Assembly (NCBI GenBank): GCA_045541375.1
Contig: JAZQJB010000125.1
Location: 1 to 12,878, forward strand
DNA: 12,878 nucleotides
Reading direction: 5' to 3'
DNA from: CAG-390 sp045541375
GTDB lineage: Bacteria > Bacillota > Clostridia > Oscillospirales > CAG-272
The notes beneath the pieces were generated by a model. That model saw nothing but the letters and a program-made list of their open reading frames with translations, did no database searches and was not told where the DNA came from. Below are positions 1 to 7,612 of this stretch, piece after piece. Within the stretch, counting starts at the first letter, position 1; every line of letters begins with the position of its first letter. Made by a program: the position numbers and the translations under genes.

Positions 1-11
1 GTATAAGGTGG

Positions 12-40
12 TTGACAAAAATCAATGTTTGTTGTATAAT
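12..40 (+). promoter_or_regulatory. Consensus sigma-A-type promoter of the first operon
   Basis: TTGACA (12-17) and TATAAT (35-40) are both perfect consensus hexamers separated by exactly 17 bases. Transcription would start near base 47, giving a leader of about 50 bases before the ATG at 98. Unlike the other four promoters in the window it has no TGn immediately before the -10. Because no terminator is seen before 5830, it probably drives the four genes up to 5815. Confidence 0.85.
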
Positions 41-97
41 TTTTATATATGCGAACAGCAATATGTTGGAAGTTCTTCAAAATTTGAGGTAATTATT

Positions 98-988
98 ATG
101 GCAGTATTAAAACCCGGGGCAATGACAAATCTGTTTTATAAATACAGACCCGGAGAAGAGAACGTTGTTGAATCTATGCGCCGCCTGCGCGAGATAGGCT
201 TCGAGATCATGGATCTTAATATGTGCCCCATGCAGAGAAATAAGTCCGAACTATGCGAGGACGAAAACTGGGAGCGCTTTACCGATAATATAGGTAACGA
301 AGCTGCAAAGCTCGGTATCTCATTCGTTCAGTGCCATCCCGTATATGCAAAGCCCCTCTGCCGTCGCAAGTCTGCAGAAGATGACGGATGCGAAAAGAAC
401 GAATTCTTCGCCAAGATGCTTGACAGATCTCTTGATATCGCGTCACGTCTTGGAATCCCGTGGGCGGTAATGCATCCGCTCGAGGAGGCAATCGAAGACG
501 AATATAATTTTGAATCTAATATCAAATACAATCTCGAGATTTACGGACCTCTTTATGAAAAATACGCACACAGAGGTCTCGGATTCGCCTTCGAGAATAT
601 GTGTGACGTTGACGGCAGACGCCGTTTCGGTGTAACACCCGATGAGCTGAAGATGATCCTCAATGCATTCGGCGACCGCAAGGTGGGCGTTTGTTGGGAT
701 ACGGGCCACGCCAACCGCATGTATAACGACGGCATCGCGCCCCTTCGCCGCATCGGAAAGGATCTCGTTTGCACTCACATTGATGACAACATTGGCACAG
801 TCGACCTGCACCAGATGCCCTTTATGGGAACCGTTCCGTGGGCAAAGGTGATGCAGACGCTCAAGGAGATCGACTACAAGGGCGGATTTATCTACGAGCT
901 CTCAACCGGCTCGAGACTTCCCGATGAGCTCAAAAAGCCCGCATTCGAGTATGCTTATCAGATCGCAGAGTATCTGGTAAATCTTTAA
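98..988 (+). CDS. Sugar phosphate isomerase/epimerase-type TIM-barrel protein
   Basis: A 296-residue protein of the xylose isomerase-like TIM-barrel superfamily (AP endonuclease family 2 fold). Family members are cytoplasmic, metal-dependent isomerases, epimerases or dehydratases acting on sugars, inositols or keto-acids. Visible candidate metal and catalytic positions sit at the expected strand ends: His80 (QCHP), His126 (MHP), Glu166 (FENM), Asp201 and His204 (CWDTGHAN), His227 (CTHIDDN), His238 and Glu267 (YELS). Length is normal for the family. The ATG at 98 is chosen because a GAGG box lies 8 bases upstream; the longer frame from GTG at 8 would run through the promoter. No signal peptide. 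It is the first gene of a probable operon with surface proteins and a binding lipoprotein, which fits processing of an imported sugar or polyol, but the substrate cannot be told from sequence. There is no terminator in the 68-base gap to the next gene. Confidence 0.87.
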   Translation: MAVLKPGAMTNLFYKYRPGEENVVESMRRLREIGFEIMDLNMCPMQRNKSELCEDENWERFTDNIGNEAAKLGISFVQCHPVYAKPLCRRKSAEDDGCEKNEFFAKMLDRSLDIASRLGIPWAVMHPLEEAIEDEYNFESNIKYNLEIYGPLYEKYAHRGLGFAFENMCDVDGRRRFGVTPDELKMILNAFGDRKVGVCWDTGHANRMYNDGIAPLRRIGKDLVCTHIDDNIGTVDLHQMPFMGTVPWAKVMQTLKEIDYKGGFIYELSTGSRLPDELKKPAFEYAYQIAEYLVNL

Positions 989-1056
989 GATTTTTTGCCG
1001 CGAACTCAACGGCTGAAAATAGAATATTTTTATTAATGAAAGGTAAGGTATTTCAA

Positions 1057-2652
1057 ATGAAGAAATTCACCTCCATCCTTCTTGCTCTTGCAATGCTTGC
1101 AGCAATGACTGTCATTATGATTCCCACTGCTTCCGCAGCATGGGACGGATCCTCTGTTTCCGCAGGCCTTATCGGCTCGGGCTCGGAGTTTGATCCCTAT
1201 CTCATTACAAGTGAAAACGATCTCGCTTTTGTAGCAAAGCAGGTCAATGACGCTGTTACTACTTATGCAGGCGAGTATTTGAAACTCACAGTAGACCTCG
1301 ACCTTGGTAATCAGCCCTGGGCTCCCATCGGTCAGATCAAGGCAAACTATTTCTCGGGTCACTTTGACGGCGACGGACACACCATCTCGAACCTCAACGT
1401 AAAGACTATCGATGATGCAAACGCTCTTTACGGCGGCGTATTCGGCAGAATTTTTGACGGTAGTGTCAAGAACCTCACCGTTGACGGTGCAAAGGTCGTC
1501 AGCGCGAAGTACGGAGGCGCGATCGCGGGTGTTCTTAACTGTACCGCAGACGGTGGCTCCGCTTCCGCAACAAACTGCCACGCAATTAATGTTGAAGTTT
1601 ACGGTATTCAGGTCGGCGGCGTTATCGGACGTTCCAGCCAGAAGAAGTGCTCCAAGGATCAGCTTAAGATCACAGGCTGCTCGGCTACCAATATCACCCT
1701 TGGCGTATTGACCACTGATCATTTTGCATCGGTTGACAACGGTAACCACTTCGTCGGCGGTATCGTTGGCGGTGCAGGTGCAACCACCATTTCGGGTTGC
1801 TCCGCAAAGAATATTACGGGTGACATTTACGGTACCGGCTTTGCTCCCGCAGGAGGTATCATAGGCGTTCTCGGCGCAGATTCCCAGAGTGCTGATGTTA
1901 CTAACTGCTACGCTATCGGCGTTACCTTCACTGCGCGCGAGGGCTGCCATCCCGAAAAGACCTCTGTTGGCGGACTTATCGGTAAGGCTGCACACGTCGA
2001 CGTTTCATACGGCGACCCCAACACCGAATACAATTTGTTCAACAACTTTGTATCGGAGGTTTCTATCACCAATAATAACTCTGTAAATAATGGTGTTCTT
2101 ATCGGTCTTGTTGATGATACCGTTTACTTCAACGATATGTACTACGTAGCCGAAGCCGGCCTTGCTTCCTTTGGCGCGGATACTTATTTCTCAGAATGGC
2201 CCTTTATGGAAATCAAGGCTCCTTCCGATCTAACCGCTGAAAAGCTCAACAAGGGTAACTCCACCAAGGTTTGGACCGACGACCTTGTTGCGGGCCATCC
2301 CGTTATAGACGTTGATGCCCTTCTTGCAAACACTCCCAATTACGTTGACTATTTCGTAGAGCACGCGGATGAAACTACTGCAGAGGAAACCACCGCAGCT
2401 CCCGAAACCCAGGCACCCGAGACTCAGGCACCTGAAACTCAGGCACCTGAAACTCAGGCACCCGAAACTCAGGCTCCTGAAACCGCAGCACCCGAAACTC
2501 AGGCTCCTGAAACCAAGGCTCCCGCGCAGACCGAAGCTCCCAAGGCAGAGGGCGGATGCGGAGGTATGGTTGCAAGCGGAGCTGTGATCATCGCACTTAT
2601 GGGCGCGGCTGTTGTTTTCAAAAACAAGAAGCCTTCTGCTGATCCATTTTGA
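1057..2652 (+). CDS. Anchored surface protein with GLUG-type beta-helix repeats (paralog 1)
   Basis: A 531-residue exported protein. Residues 1-27 are a signal peptide with likely cleavage after ASA. Residues 45-115 hold the usual entry module of GLUG proteins (DPYLITSENDLAFVA, then FDGDGHTISNLNV). From about 125 to 350 follow irregular repeats of the form GGxxGR/GG (YGGVFGR, YGGAIAG, VGGVIGR, VGGIVGG, AGGIIG, VGGLIGK), typical of a right-handed beta-helix. A Thr/Glu/Pro stalk with 15-base repeats spans 449-488. The C-terminus is GGCGG (Cys501), a hydrophobic segment (about 504-521) and a basic tail; there is no LPXTG motif. The ATG at 1057 is preferred over 1036 because an AAGG-rich box precedes it and it gives a clean MKKF signal peptide. 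Likely role: adhesion or surface display; ligand unknown. It is paired with the next gene, and the tail NKKPSADPF is longer than its paralog's. Confidence 0.82.
   Translation: MKKFTSILLALAMLAAMTVIMIPTASAAWDGSSVSAGLIGSGSEFDPYLITSENDLAFVAKQVNDAVTTYAGEYLKLTVDLDLGNQPWAPIGQIKANYFSGHFDGDGHTISNLNVKTIDDANALYGGVFGRIFDGSVKNLTVDGAKVVSAKYGGAIAGVLNCTADGGSASATNCHAINVEVYGIQVGGVIGRSSQKKCSKDQLKITGCSATNITLGVLTTDHFASVDNGNHFVGGIVGGAGATTISGCSAKNITGDIYGTGFAPAGGIIGVLGADSQSADVTNCYAIGVTFTAREGCHPEKTSVGGLIGKAAHVDVSYGDPNTEYNLFNNFVSEVSITNNNSVNNGVLIGLVDDTVYFNDMYYVAEAGLASFGADTYFSEWPFMEIKAPSDLTAEKLNKGNSTKVWTDDLVAGHPVIDVDALLANTPNYVDYFVEHADETTAEETTAAPETQAPETQAPETQAPETQAPETQAPETAAPETQAPETKAPAQTEAPKAEGGCGGMVASGAVIIALMGAAVVFKNKKPSADPF
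1201..1310 (+). repeat. Near-identical block shared with paralog 2 (copy A)
   Basis: This 110-base block in the N-terminal module aligns without gaps to 2853-2962, with only four differences by eye. Flanking coding sequence is clearly more diverged, especially downstream. The pattern fits recent gene conversion or module exchange between the two GLUG genes. Confidence 0.8.
2401..2520 (+). repeat. 15-base tandem repeat encoding PETQA units (8 units)
   Basis: Eight in-frame 15-base units of the form CCN GAR ACN CAG GCN, mostly PETQA with PETAA and PETKA variants. Adjacent units at 2431-2460 are identical. They encode a Pro/Thr-rich extended stalk between the beta-helix and the membrane anchor. 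Threonines could be glycosylated. Such arrays can change copy number by slippage. Confidence 0.9.
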
Positions 2653-2708
2653 TAATCAAATATTTGACTATAAATTAAACAAATTTGAAGGGAGAAATAA
2701 TAAACATT

Positions 2709-4286
2709 ATGAAAAGATTTATCTCTGGTCTTCTGACTCTTGCTATGCTTGCAGCAATGACAGTCATTATGATCCCCACTGCATCTGCCGCGTGGGACGG
2801 CTCGTCCGTTTCCGCCGGCCTCATCGGCTCGGGCACCGAGTTCGACCCCTATCTCATTACAAGTGAAAACGATCTCGCTTACGTAGCAAAGCAGGTCAAC
2901 GACGCTGTTACTACTTATGCAGGCGAGTATTTGAAACTCACAGTAGACCTCGACCTTGGCAATAAGCTTTGGCTTCCTATCGGCGCGTACAAGAATTACT
3001 TCTTCGGTACTTTTGACGGTGATGGACATACCATCTCAAATCTTAACGTCAAAACCGACCCCGCTGATTCCAGCTCTCAGTTTGGCGGCTTGTTCGGAAG
3101 AGTAAATGATGGCGTCATTAAGAATCTGACGATCGACGGCGCAAAGGTCGTATCTCTCAAGTATGCCGGCACGGTCGCAGGTCTGCTTGCTTGTACGGCA
3201 AAAACCGGCTCCGCTGCTATCATCAACTGTCACGTGATCAACTCCGAGGTATACGGAACCCAGCCCGGCGGTATCGCTGGACGTTCGGCTACAACAGGAG
3301 CTACAAAGGGTCAGCTTCATATCACAGGTTGCTCCGTCGACGCTCTCTACATCGGTCAGTTATCTGCCGAAGATTACCCCAAGGCAGAGTTCAAAAATCA
3401 CTATGTCGGCGGTATCGTCGGTTGTGCAGGTGCAACTATAATCGACGGTTGCAGCGTTAAGAACTTCACCTCTGACGTATGCGGCACCAGCTTTGCTCCC
3501 GCGGGTGGAATCGTTGGCTGTGATGGCGCAAGCAGCGTAGCATCCGACGTTACAAACTGCTATGTTACCGGTGTTAAATTCACCGCTTCCGCAGAAAGCC
3601 ATGCAGAAAAGACCTGCCTTGGCGGACTTATCGGCAAGGCGGCTCACGTTGCTGTTATGGCAGGTGACGCTAATACCGAAGGTTACGTTTTCAATTCTTT
3701 TGTTTCTGACGTTAGTCTGACCAATAACACCACGTCCATTCGTAACGGTGTTGTCATAGGTTGGGTAGCTGACACCATTATCTTTAATGACGTTTACTAC
3801 GTTCCTTCCGGCGATCTTCCTTCGTTCGGCGAGGATACATATTTCTCCGAGTGGCCTTTCGTTGCTATCAACACTCCCTCCGAGATTACTGCTGAAAAGC
3901 TCAACAAGGGTAACTCCACCAAGGTCTGGGTTGATGACGTTGTTGTCGGACATCCCGTTATCGACGTTGAGGCTCTCATCGCAAACGAGCCTGCATATGT
4001 TGACTACTATGTAGAGAACGCAGGTGAAACTACTGCAGAGGAGACCACCGCAGCTCCCGAAACTCAGGCGCCTGAGACCCAGGCTCCCGAAACCCAGGCT
4101 CCTGAGACTACTGCAGCAGAAACCCAGGCTCCCGAAACTCAGGCTCCCGAGACCCAGGCTCCCACAACCAAAGCCCCCGAAACCGAAGCACCCAAGTCTG
4201 AGGGCGGATGCGGCGGAATGATCGCAGGCGGCGTTGTGATCGTTGCACTTCTCGGTACTGCTATTGTTTTCAAGAAGAGAGACTAA
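2709..4286 (+). CDS. Anchored surface protein with GLUG-type beta-helix repeats (paralog 2)
   Basis: A 525-residue paralog of the preceding gene with the same plan: signal peptide (MKRFISGLLTLAMLAAMT, ending ASA), N-terminal DPYLITSENDLAYVA module, FDGDGHTISNLNV, then GG-rich beta-helix repeats (FGGLFGR, PGGIAGR, VGGIVGC, AGGIVGC, LGGLIGK). A PETQA-type stalk and a C-terminal GGCGGM (Cys501)-hydrophobic segment-KKRD anchor follow. The ATG at 2709 is chosen; a TTG at 2685 lies against the ribosome binding site AAGGGAG (2688-2694), whose 14-base spacing is rather long. Signal peptide, N-module, stalk and anchor are well conserved between the pair, while the central repeats diverge. That is the pattern expected if the exposed ligand face varies on a constant display frame. 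The 56-base gap from the upstream gene holds no terminator or convincing promoter, so co-transcription is likely. Exported and anchored; ligand unknown. Confidence 0.82.
   Translation: MKRFISGLLTLAMLAAMTVIMIPTASAAWDGSSVSAGLIGSGTEFDPYLITSENDLAYVAKQVNDAVTTYAGEYLKLTVDLDLGNKLWLPIGAYKNYFFGTFDGDGHTISNLNVKTDPADSSSQFGGLFGRVNDGVIKNLTIDGAKVVSLKYAGTVAGLLACTAKTGSAAIINCHVINSEVYGTQPGGIAGRSATTGATKGQLHITGCSVDALYIGQLSAEDYPKAEFKNHYVGGIVGCAGATIIDGCSVKNFTSDVCGTSFAPAGGIVGCDGASSVASDVTNCYVTGVKFTASAESHAEKTCLGGLIGKAAHVAVMAGDANTEGYVFNSFVSDVSLTNNTTSIRNGVVIGWVADTIIFNDVYYVPSGDLPSFGEDTYFSEWPFVAINTPSEITAEKLNKGNSTKVWVDDVVVGHPVIDVEALIANEPAYVDYYVENAGETTAEETTAAPETQAPETQAPETQAPETTAAETQAPETQAPETQAPTTKAPETEAPKSEGGCGGMIAGGVVIVALLGTAIVFKKRD
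2853..2962 (+). repeat. Near-identical block shared with paralog 1 (copy B)
   Basis: Partner of 1201-1310: ungapped, four visible differences in 110 bases. Downstream of about 2962 the two genes diverge sharply (NKLWLPIGAYK here against NQPWAPIGQIK in paralog 1). Confidence 0.8.
4056..4190 (+). repeat. 15-base tandem repeat encoding PETQA units (9 units)
   Basis: Nine in-frame 15-base units, mostly PETQA, with variants PETTA, AETQA, PTTKA and PETEA. It is equivalent to the stalk repeat of the preceding paralog but has a different unit count and order, so the two arrays have evolved separately since duplication. Confidence 0.88.
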
Positions 4287-4318
4287 TCAAATTTTGTTCA
4301 CATATTGAGGTAATGAAT

Positions 4319-5815
4319 ATGAAAAAGTTTATCAGAATTATTGCGCTTGTAATGGCGCTGCTTACCATGTCCGGTCTGTTCGCTGCATGTGCAAACACCC
4401 AGGGGGCGGAAGAAACCACCGAGGGTGCGGGTGCTGCCGAAACCCAGGCTCCCGAAGTTGAAACCACCGCCGAGGAAACTCTCTACGCTCCCGATGACCT
4501 TAAGGAAAAATACGATTTCAACGAAACCGTTACCATCTTTATGTGGAGCGACTACACTATGATGGAGTTCTACGCAGAAGAGACCGGTGACGTAATTGAC
4601 GATGCTATCTTCAACCGTAACGTTTCCGTTGAAACAAGACTCGGCATTGAGTTCGAGTACGTAGAAGAGAAGGGCGCATCGAGCAATTATACCACTTGGA
4701 TTCAGAAGGCAGAAAACGACTGGCAGTCGGATAATGTCTATGACATTTATGCAGGCTACAGCCGTTCCGCACCCCTTATGGCTCTCAAGGGTATGAATGC
4801 CAACCTTCTCGAGCACGAGGCGTTCAGCGTTGAAAAGCCCTGGTGGCCCGAGGCTCTTACCACAGAGTGCACCATCAGCGATAAGCTCTATTTCTGCTCC
4901 GGCGATATCTCCACCAACCTTCTTTGGATGATGATAGGTACCTTCTATAATAAGGACCTCTACGCTCAGTATTTCGGTAGCGAGAAGTCCCCCATGGATA
5001 TGGTTGAGGATAACGAGTGGACTATGGAGAAGTTCTTCTCAATGGTCCAGGATATCTACACCGATGACGGCAATATGAAGAAGGATGAAAACGATACCTT
5101 TGGTTATGTCCTTTATGAAACCAACGCAGATGCATTCCAGACGTCTGCAGGAATCATTTCTATCGAAAGAGACCCCGAAAAGGGACTCAGGATCTCCGAG
5201 GACTGGAACAGCCAGAGATGCGCAGATGCTTGCGCGCTTTTGGGTAACTTCCTTGCTTCCGAGGGTGTTCTTTATAACAACAAGACCTCCATCAGAGACA
5301 TTTTCTATGAAGAGCGCGCTCTCTTTATCACCGACCGTCTCTTTATCGTTGCAGGTAAGGATAAGCAGGAAACAGGTAAGATCGAGTTCTCCTACGGTCT
5401 TGTTCCTCAGCCCAAGTTTACCACGGATCAGGAAGTCTTCCTTACAAACGTTGGTCACCCCTTCACTATGTACGCTGTAAACTCTCAGAGCAAGAAGCTT
5501 GAGGCAGCTGTAACCTCCCTTGAGGCAATCGGATCCGCCAACCACCGCACCGTAACCCCTGCAGTATTCGAGGTTGCTATGAAGGTTAGATACACCGATG
5601 ACCCCCAGACCTCCGGTATGTACGATAGACTCCGCGAGGGTATCTCCTTCGATATCGGACGTCTTTACGCTTCCACCTTCCAGAACGGAACCGCTAACCT
5701 CTTCAGAACCACCGCTCTTTCGGGCAACCCCTCGGGTCTCCTTTCCAACATCAAGAAGAACGTCAAGGTTATCGAAAAAGGTATCGGCACCATTATGGAA
5801 TTCTACGGTAAATAA
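4319..5815 (+). CDS. Extracellular solute-binding lipoprotein, paralog A
   Basis: A 498-residue lipoprotein resembling the large family-1 extracellular solute-binding proteins of Clostridia, which deliver sugars or oligosaccharides to ABC permeases. The signal peptide ends LFAAC, so Cys24 is the lipidation site. Residues 25-56 are a Thr/Glu/Ala linker (with ETQAP) and the folded part follows. Motifs common to all four paralogs: MEFYAEETGDVIDDAI, DIYAGYSR, KPWWPEALTTECT (Trp175-Trp176) and TPAVFEVAMKVRYTDD. The loop TDDGNMKKDENDTFGY is a degenerate calcium-loop-like sequence. The ATG at 4319 has TTGAGG 8 bases upstream; the ATG at 4313 would be only 2 bases from it. It lies 32 bases after the GLUG pair with no terminator between, so it probably belongs to that operon and ends it at the hairpin at 5830. 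No permease or ATPase gene is present nearby. Ligand unknown. Confidence 0.8.
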   Translation: MKKFIRIIALVMALLTMSGLFAACANTQGAEETTEGAGAAETQAPEVETTAEETLYAPDDLKEKYDFNETVTIFMWSDYTMMEFYAEETGDVIDDAIFNRNVSVETRLGIEFEYVEEKGASSNYTTWIQKAENDWQSDNVYDIYAGYSRSAPLMALKGMNANLLEHEAFSVEKPWWPEALTTECTISDKLYFCSGDISTNLLWMMIGTFYNKDLYAQYFGSEKSPMDMVEDNEWTMEKFFSMVQDIYTDDGNMKKDENDTFGYVLYETNADAFQTSAGIISIERDPEKGLRISEDWNSQRCADACALLGNFLASEGVLYNNKTSIRDIFYEERALFITDRLFIVAGKDKQETGKIEFSYGLVPQPKFTTDQEVFLTNVGHPFTMYAVNSQSKKLEAAVTSLEAIGSANHRTVTPAVFEVAMKVRYTDDPQTSGMYDRLREGISFDIGRLYASTFQNGTANLFRTTALSGNPSGLLSNIKKNVKVIEKGIGTIMEFYGK

Positions 5816-5829
5816 TTTAATTTAAATTG

Positions 5830-5859
5830 CAGGCTCGCAAATAAGCGAGCCTGTTTTTT
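5830..5859 (+). terminator. Rho-independent terminator of the first operon
   Basis: A perfect 9-bp stem, CAGGCTCGC (5830-5838) and GCGAGCCTG (5845-5853), with a 6-base loop is followed by six T. The same stem sequence reappears at 7519. Confidence 0.95.
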
Positions 5860-5878
5860 GTTAAAATTGCACAAATGG

Positions 5879-5907
5879 TTGACTTTTGTGAACAACTGTG
5901 GTATAAT
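5879..5907 (+). promoter_or_regulatory. Promoter of solute-binding lipoprotein paralog B
   Basis: TTGACT (5879-5884), 17-base spacer, TATAAT (5902-5907), with TGTGG directly before the -10, matching the Gram-positive TRTGn extension. The expected leader is about 80 bases long, to the ATG at 5993. Confidence 0.88.
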
Positions 5908-5992
5908 AGCTGTATCTTAATAACGGTTGTGGCGGCAATGTCATTTTTATGAATTGCTGTGTTACAATAAAAAATACTTTGGAGGCTTTATT

Positions 5993-7504
5993 ATGAAAAA
6001 GCACATCAGAGTGATTGCATTGATACTTGCAATCTTTACTCTTCTTCTTTCTGCTGTTTCCTGCGCGGAAACAGGAACAGAGAACGAAACTACCGCAACC
6101 CCGGAAACCCAGGCACCCTCTGCTTCAGTTGAATCTACCGAAGCTGAAACCACCGCTGAAGAGACACTTTTCACTCCCGATGACCTTAAGGAAAAGTATG
6201 AATTCAACGAAACGATCACTATCTTTATGTGGGATGACTACCGTATGACCGAGTTTTACGCTGAAGAGACCGGCGATATTATTGCCGATTCTATTTACCA
6301 CCGTAATATCAAGGTCGGCGACAGACTCGGTGTTACCTTCGAGTTTGTTGAAGAACCCGGTGACTCCGGCGATTATAAGAATTGGATCAAGAAGGCAGAG
6401 AATGACAGAGCAGCAGACAACGAATTGGATATCTATGCAGGCTACAGCCGCTCCGCTCCTCTCATGGCTCTCAAGAGCATGAACGCCAACCTTCTTGACT
6501 ATGAAGTGTTCAACGTTGATAAGCCCTGGTGGCCCGAGGCGCTTACCTCCGAGTGCACTGTTAACGATAAGCTCTATTTCTGTACCGGTGATATTGCGAC
6601 AAGTATGCTTTGGTATATGAATGGCTTTATGTATAACAAGGATCTCTATAAGGATTATATCTCCTCTGAGGTAACTCCTATGGATATGGTTCTTAACAAC
6701 GAGTGGACCATGGACATCTTCTTCGGAATGGTTAAGGATCTCTACGTAGACAACAACCAGGACGGCGCCAAGGATAAGACTGACTTCTTCGGCGCAACAA
6801 TGTACTCCACCGACCTCGGTGCATTCCAGATCGGTTCGGGTATTACCTCTCTTGAAAAGGGAGAAGATGGAAGCCTCAGAATCTCTGAGAAGTGGAACAG
6901 CCAGCTCTGTGCAGATATCTGTGCACTCCTTGGCAGCTACATCCAGCAGCCCGGCGTTTATGCAGCAACCTCCGCATCAAGAACCCCTTTCTTTAACCAG
7001 ACATCTATCTTCCACATGGACCGTATCTTCCTTATCAAGGGTGTTGATAACGGTAACTCCGAGGACAAGGTTACATTTACTTGTGGCGTAGTTCCCGTAC
7101 CTAAGTATGACAATACCATTGAAAAGTACAGAACCAACCTCGGTAACCCCTATACCATTTACGCTGTAAACGCTACCTCCAAGAAGCTTGAAGCAGCAGT
7201 TACCACTATCGAGGCTATGGGCTCCGAGAACTACCGTAGCGTAACTCCCGCTGTTTTCGAGGTAGCAATGAAGGTCAGATACAGCGATGACGCTCAGACC
7301 TCTCAGGTCTTCGACATCCTCAAGGAAGGCGTTTCCTTTGACTTTGGTAAGCTTTACGGCACCAGCTTTGGCGACGTAACCTCCAACCTTTTCCCGAACA
7401 CCGCAAACTCCGCAAACTATTCCTCGTTCCTCTCCCAGCTTAAGAAGAGTGAAAGAATTATCAACAAGGGCATCAAGGATTTGATGGAGGTTTACGGAAA
7501 GTAA
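5993..7504 (+). CDS. Extracellular solute-binding lipoprotein, paralog B
   Basis: A 503-residue paralog of the 4319-5815 gene. The signal peptide ends SAVSC (lipid-modified Cys24), followed by an acidic Thr/Pro linker to about residue 60 that contains PETQAP. Shared motifs include MTEFYAEETGDIIADSIYHRN, DIYAGYSRSAPLMALKSMN, KPWWPEALTSECT (Trp179) and ENYRSVTPAVFEVAMKVRY. Residues 253-264 (DNNQDGAKDKTD, bases 6749-6784) have the spacing of a 12-residue EF-hand-type calcium loop, a feature known in some solute-binding proteins. Start chosen at 5993: GGAGG ends 7 bases upstream. It forms its own transcription unit, with promoter at 5879 and terminator at 7519. Codon use is strongly biased (AAG, ACC, AAC and GAC frequent, TTA nearly absent), suggesting high expression. 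Role inferred as surface capture of a sugar-like ligand for an ABC importer encoded elsewhere. Confidence 0.8.
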   Translation: MKKHIRVIALILAIFTLLLSAVSCAETGTENETTATPETQAPSASVESTEAETTAEETLFTPDDLKEKYEFNETITIFMWDDYRMTEFYAEETGDIIADSIYHRNIKVGDRLGVTFEFVEEPGDSGDYKNWIKKAENDRAADNELDIYAGYSRSAPLMALKSMNANLLDYEVFNVDKPWWPEALTSECTVNDKLYFCTGDIATSMLWYMNGFMYNKDLYKDYISSEVTPMDMVLNNEWTMDIFFGMVKDLYVDNNQDGAKDKTDFFGATMYSTDLGAFQIGSGITSLEKGEDGSLRISEKWNSQLCADICALLGSYIQQPGVYAATSASRTPFFNQTSIFHMDRIFLIKGVDNGNSEDKVTFTCGVVPVPKYDNTIEKYRTNLGNPYTIYAVNATSKKLEAAVTTIEAMGSENYRSVTPAVFEVAMKVRYSDDAQTSQVFDILKEGVSFDFGKLYGTSFGDVTSNLFPNTANSANYSSFLSQLKKSERIINKGIKDLMEVYGK

Positions 7505-7518
7505 TCCGATTAATATTG

Positions 7519-7548
7519 CAGGCTCGCTCACGCGAGCCTGTTTTATTT
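7519..7548 (+). terminator. Rho-independent terminator of paralog B
   Basis: CAGGCTCGC (7519-7527) pairs with GCGAGCCTG (7532-7540) across a TCAC loop, followed by TTTTATTT. The stem arms are identical to those of the terminator at 5830; only the loop and T-tract differ. Confidence 0.95.
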
Positions 7549-7612
7549 GAAAATATAAGTGAAAAGTTTATCAAAAAAATTATTTGTAGGCTTGGTTTTT
7601 TGTGCAAATTGG

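Noticed and set aside
8..97. Upstream GTG start for the TIM-barrel gene
   Set aside because: The extension runs through the perfect promoter at 12-40 and has no ribosome binding site; the ATG at 98 has one.
1033..1995. A 320-codon minus-strand open frame opposite GLUG paralog 1
   Set aside because: A shadow of the biased plus-strand gene. A related shadow opposite paralog 2 simply reflects the duplication.
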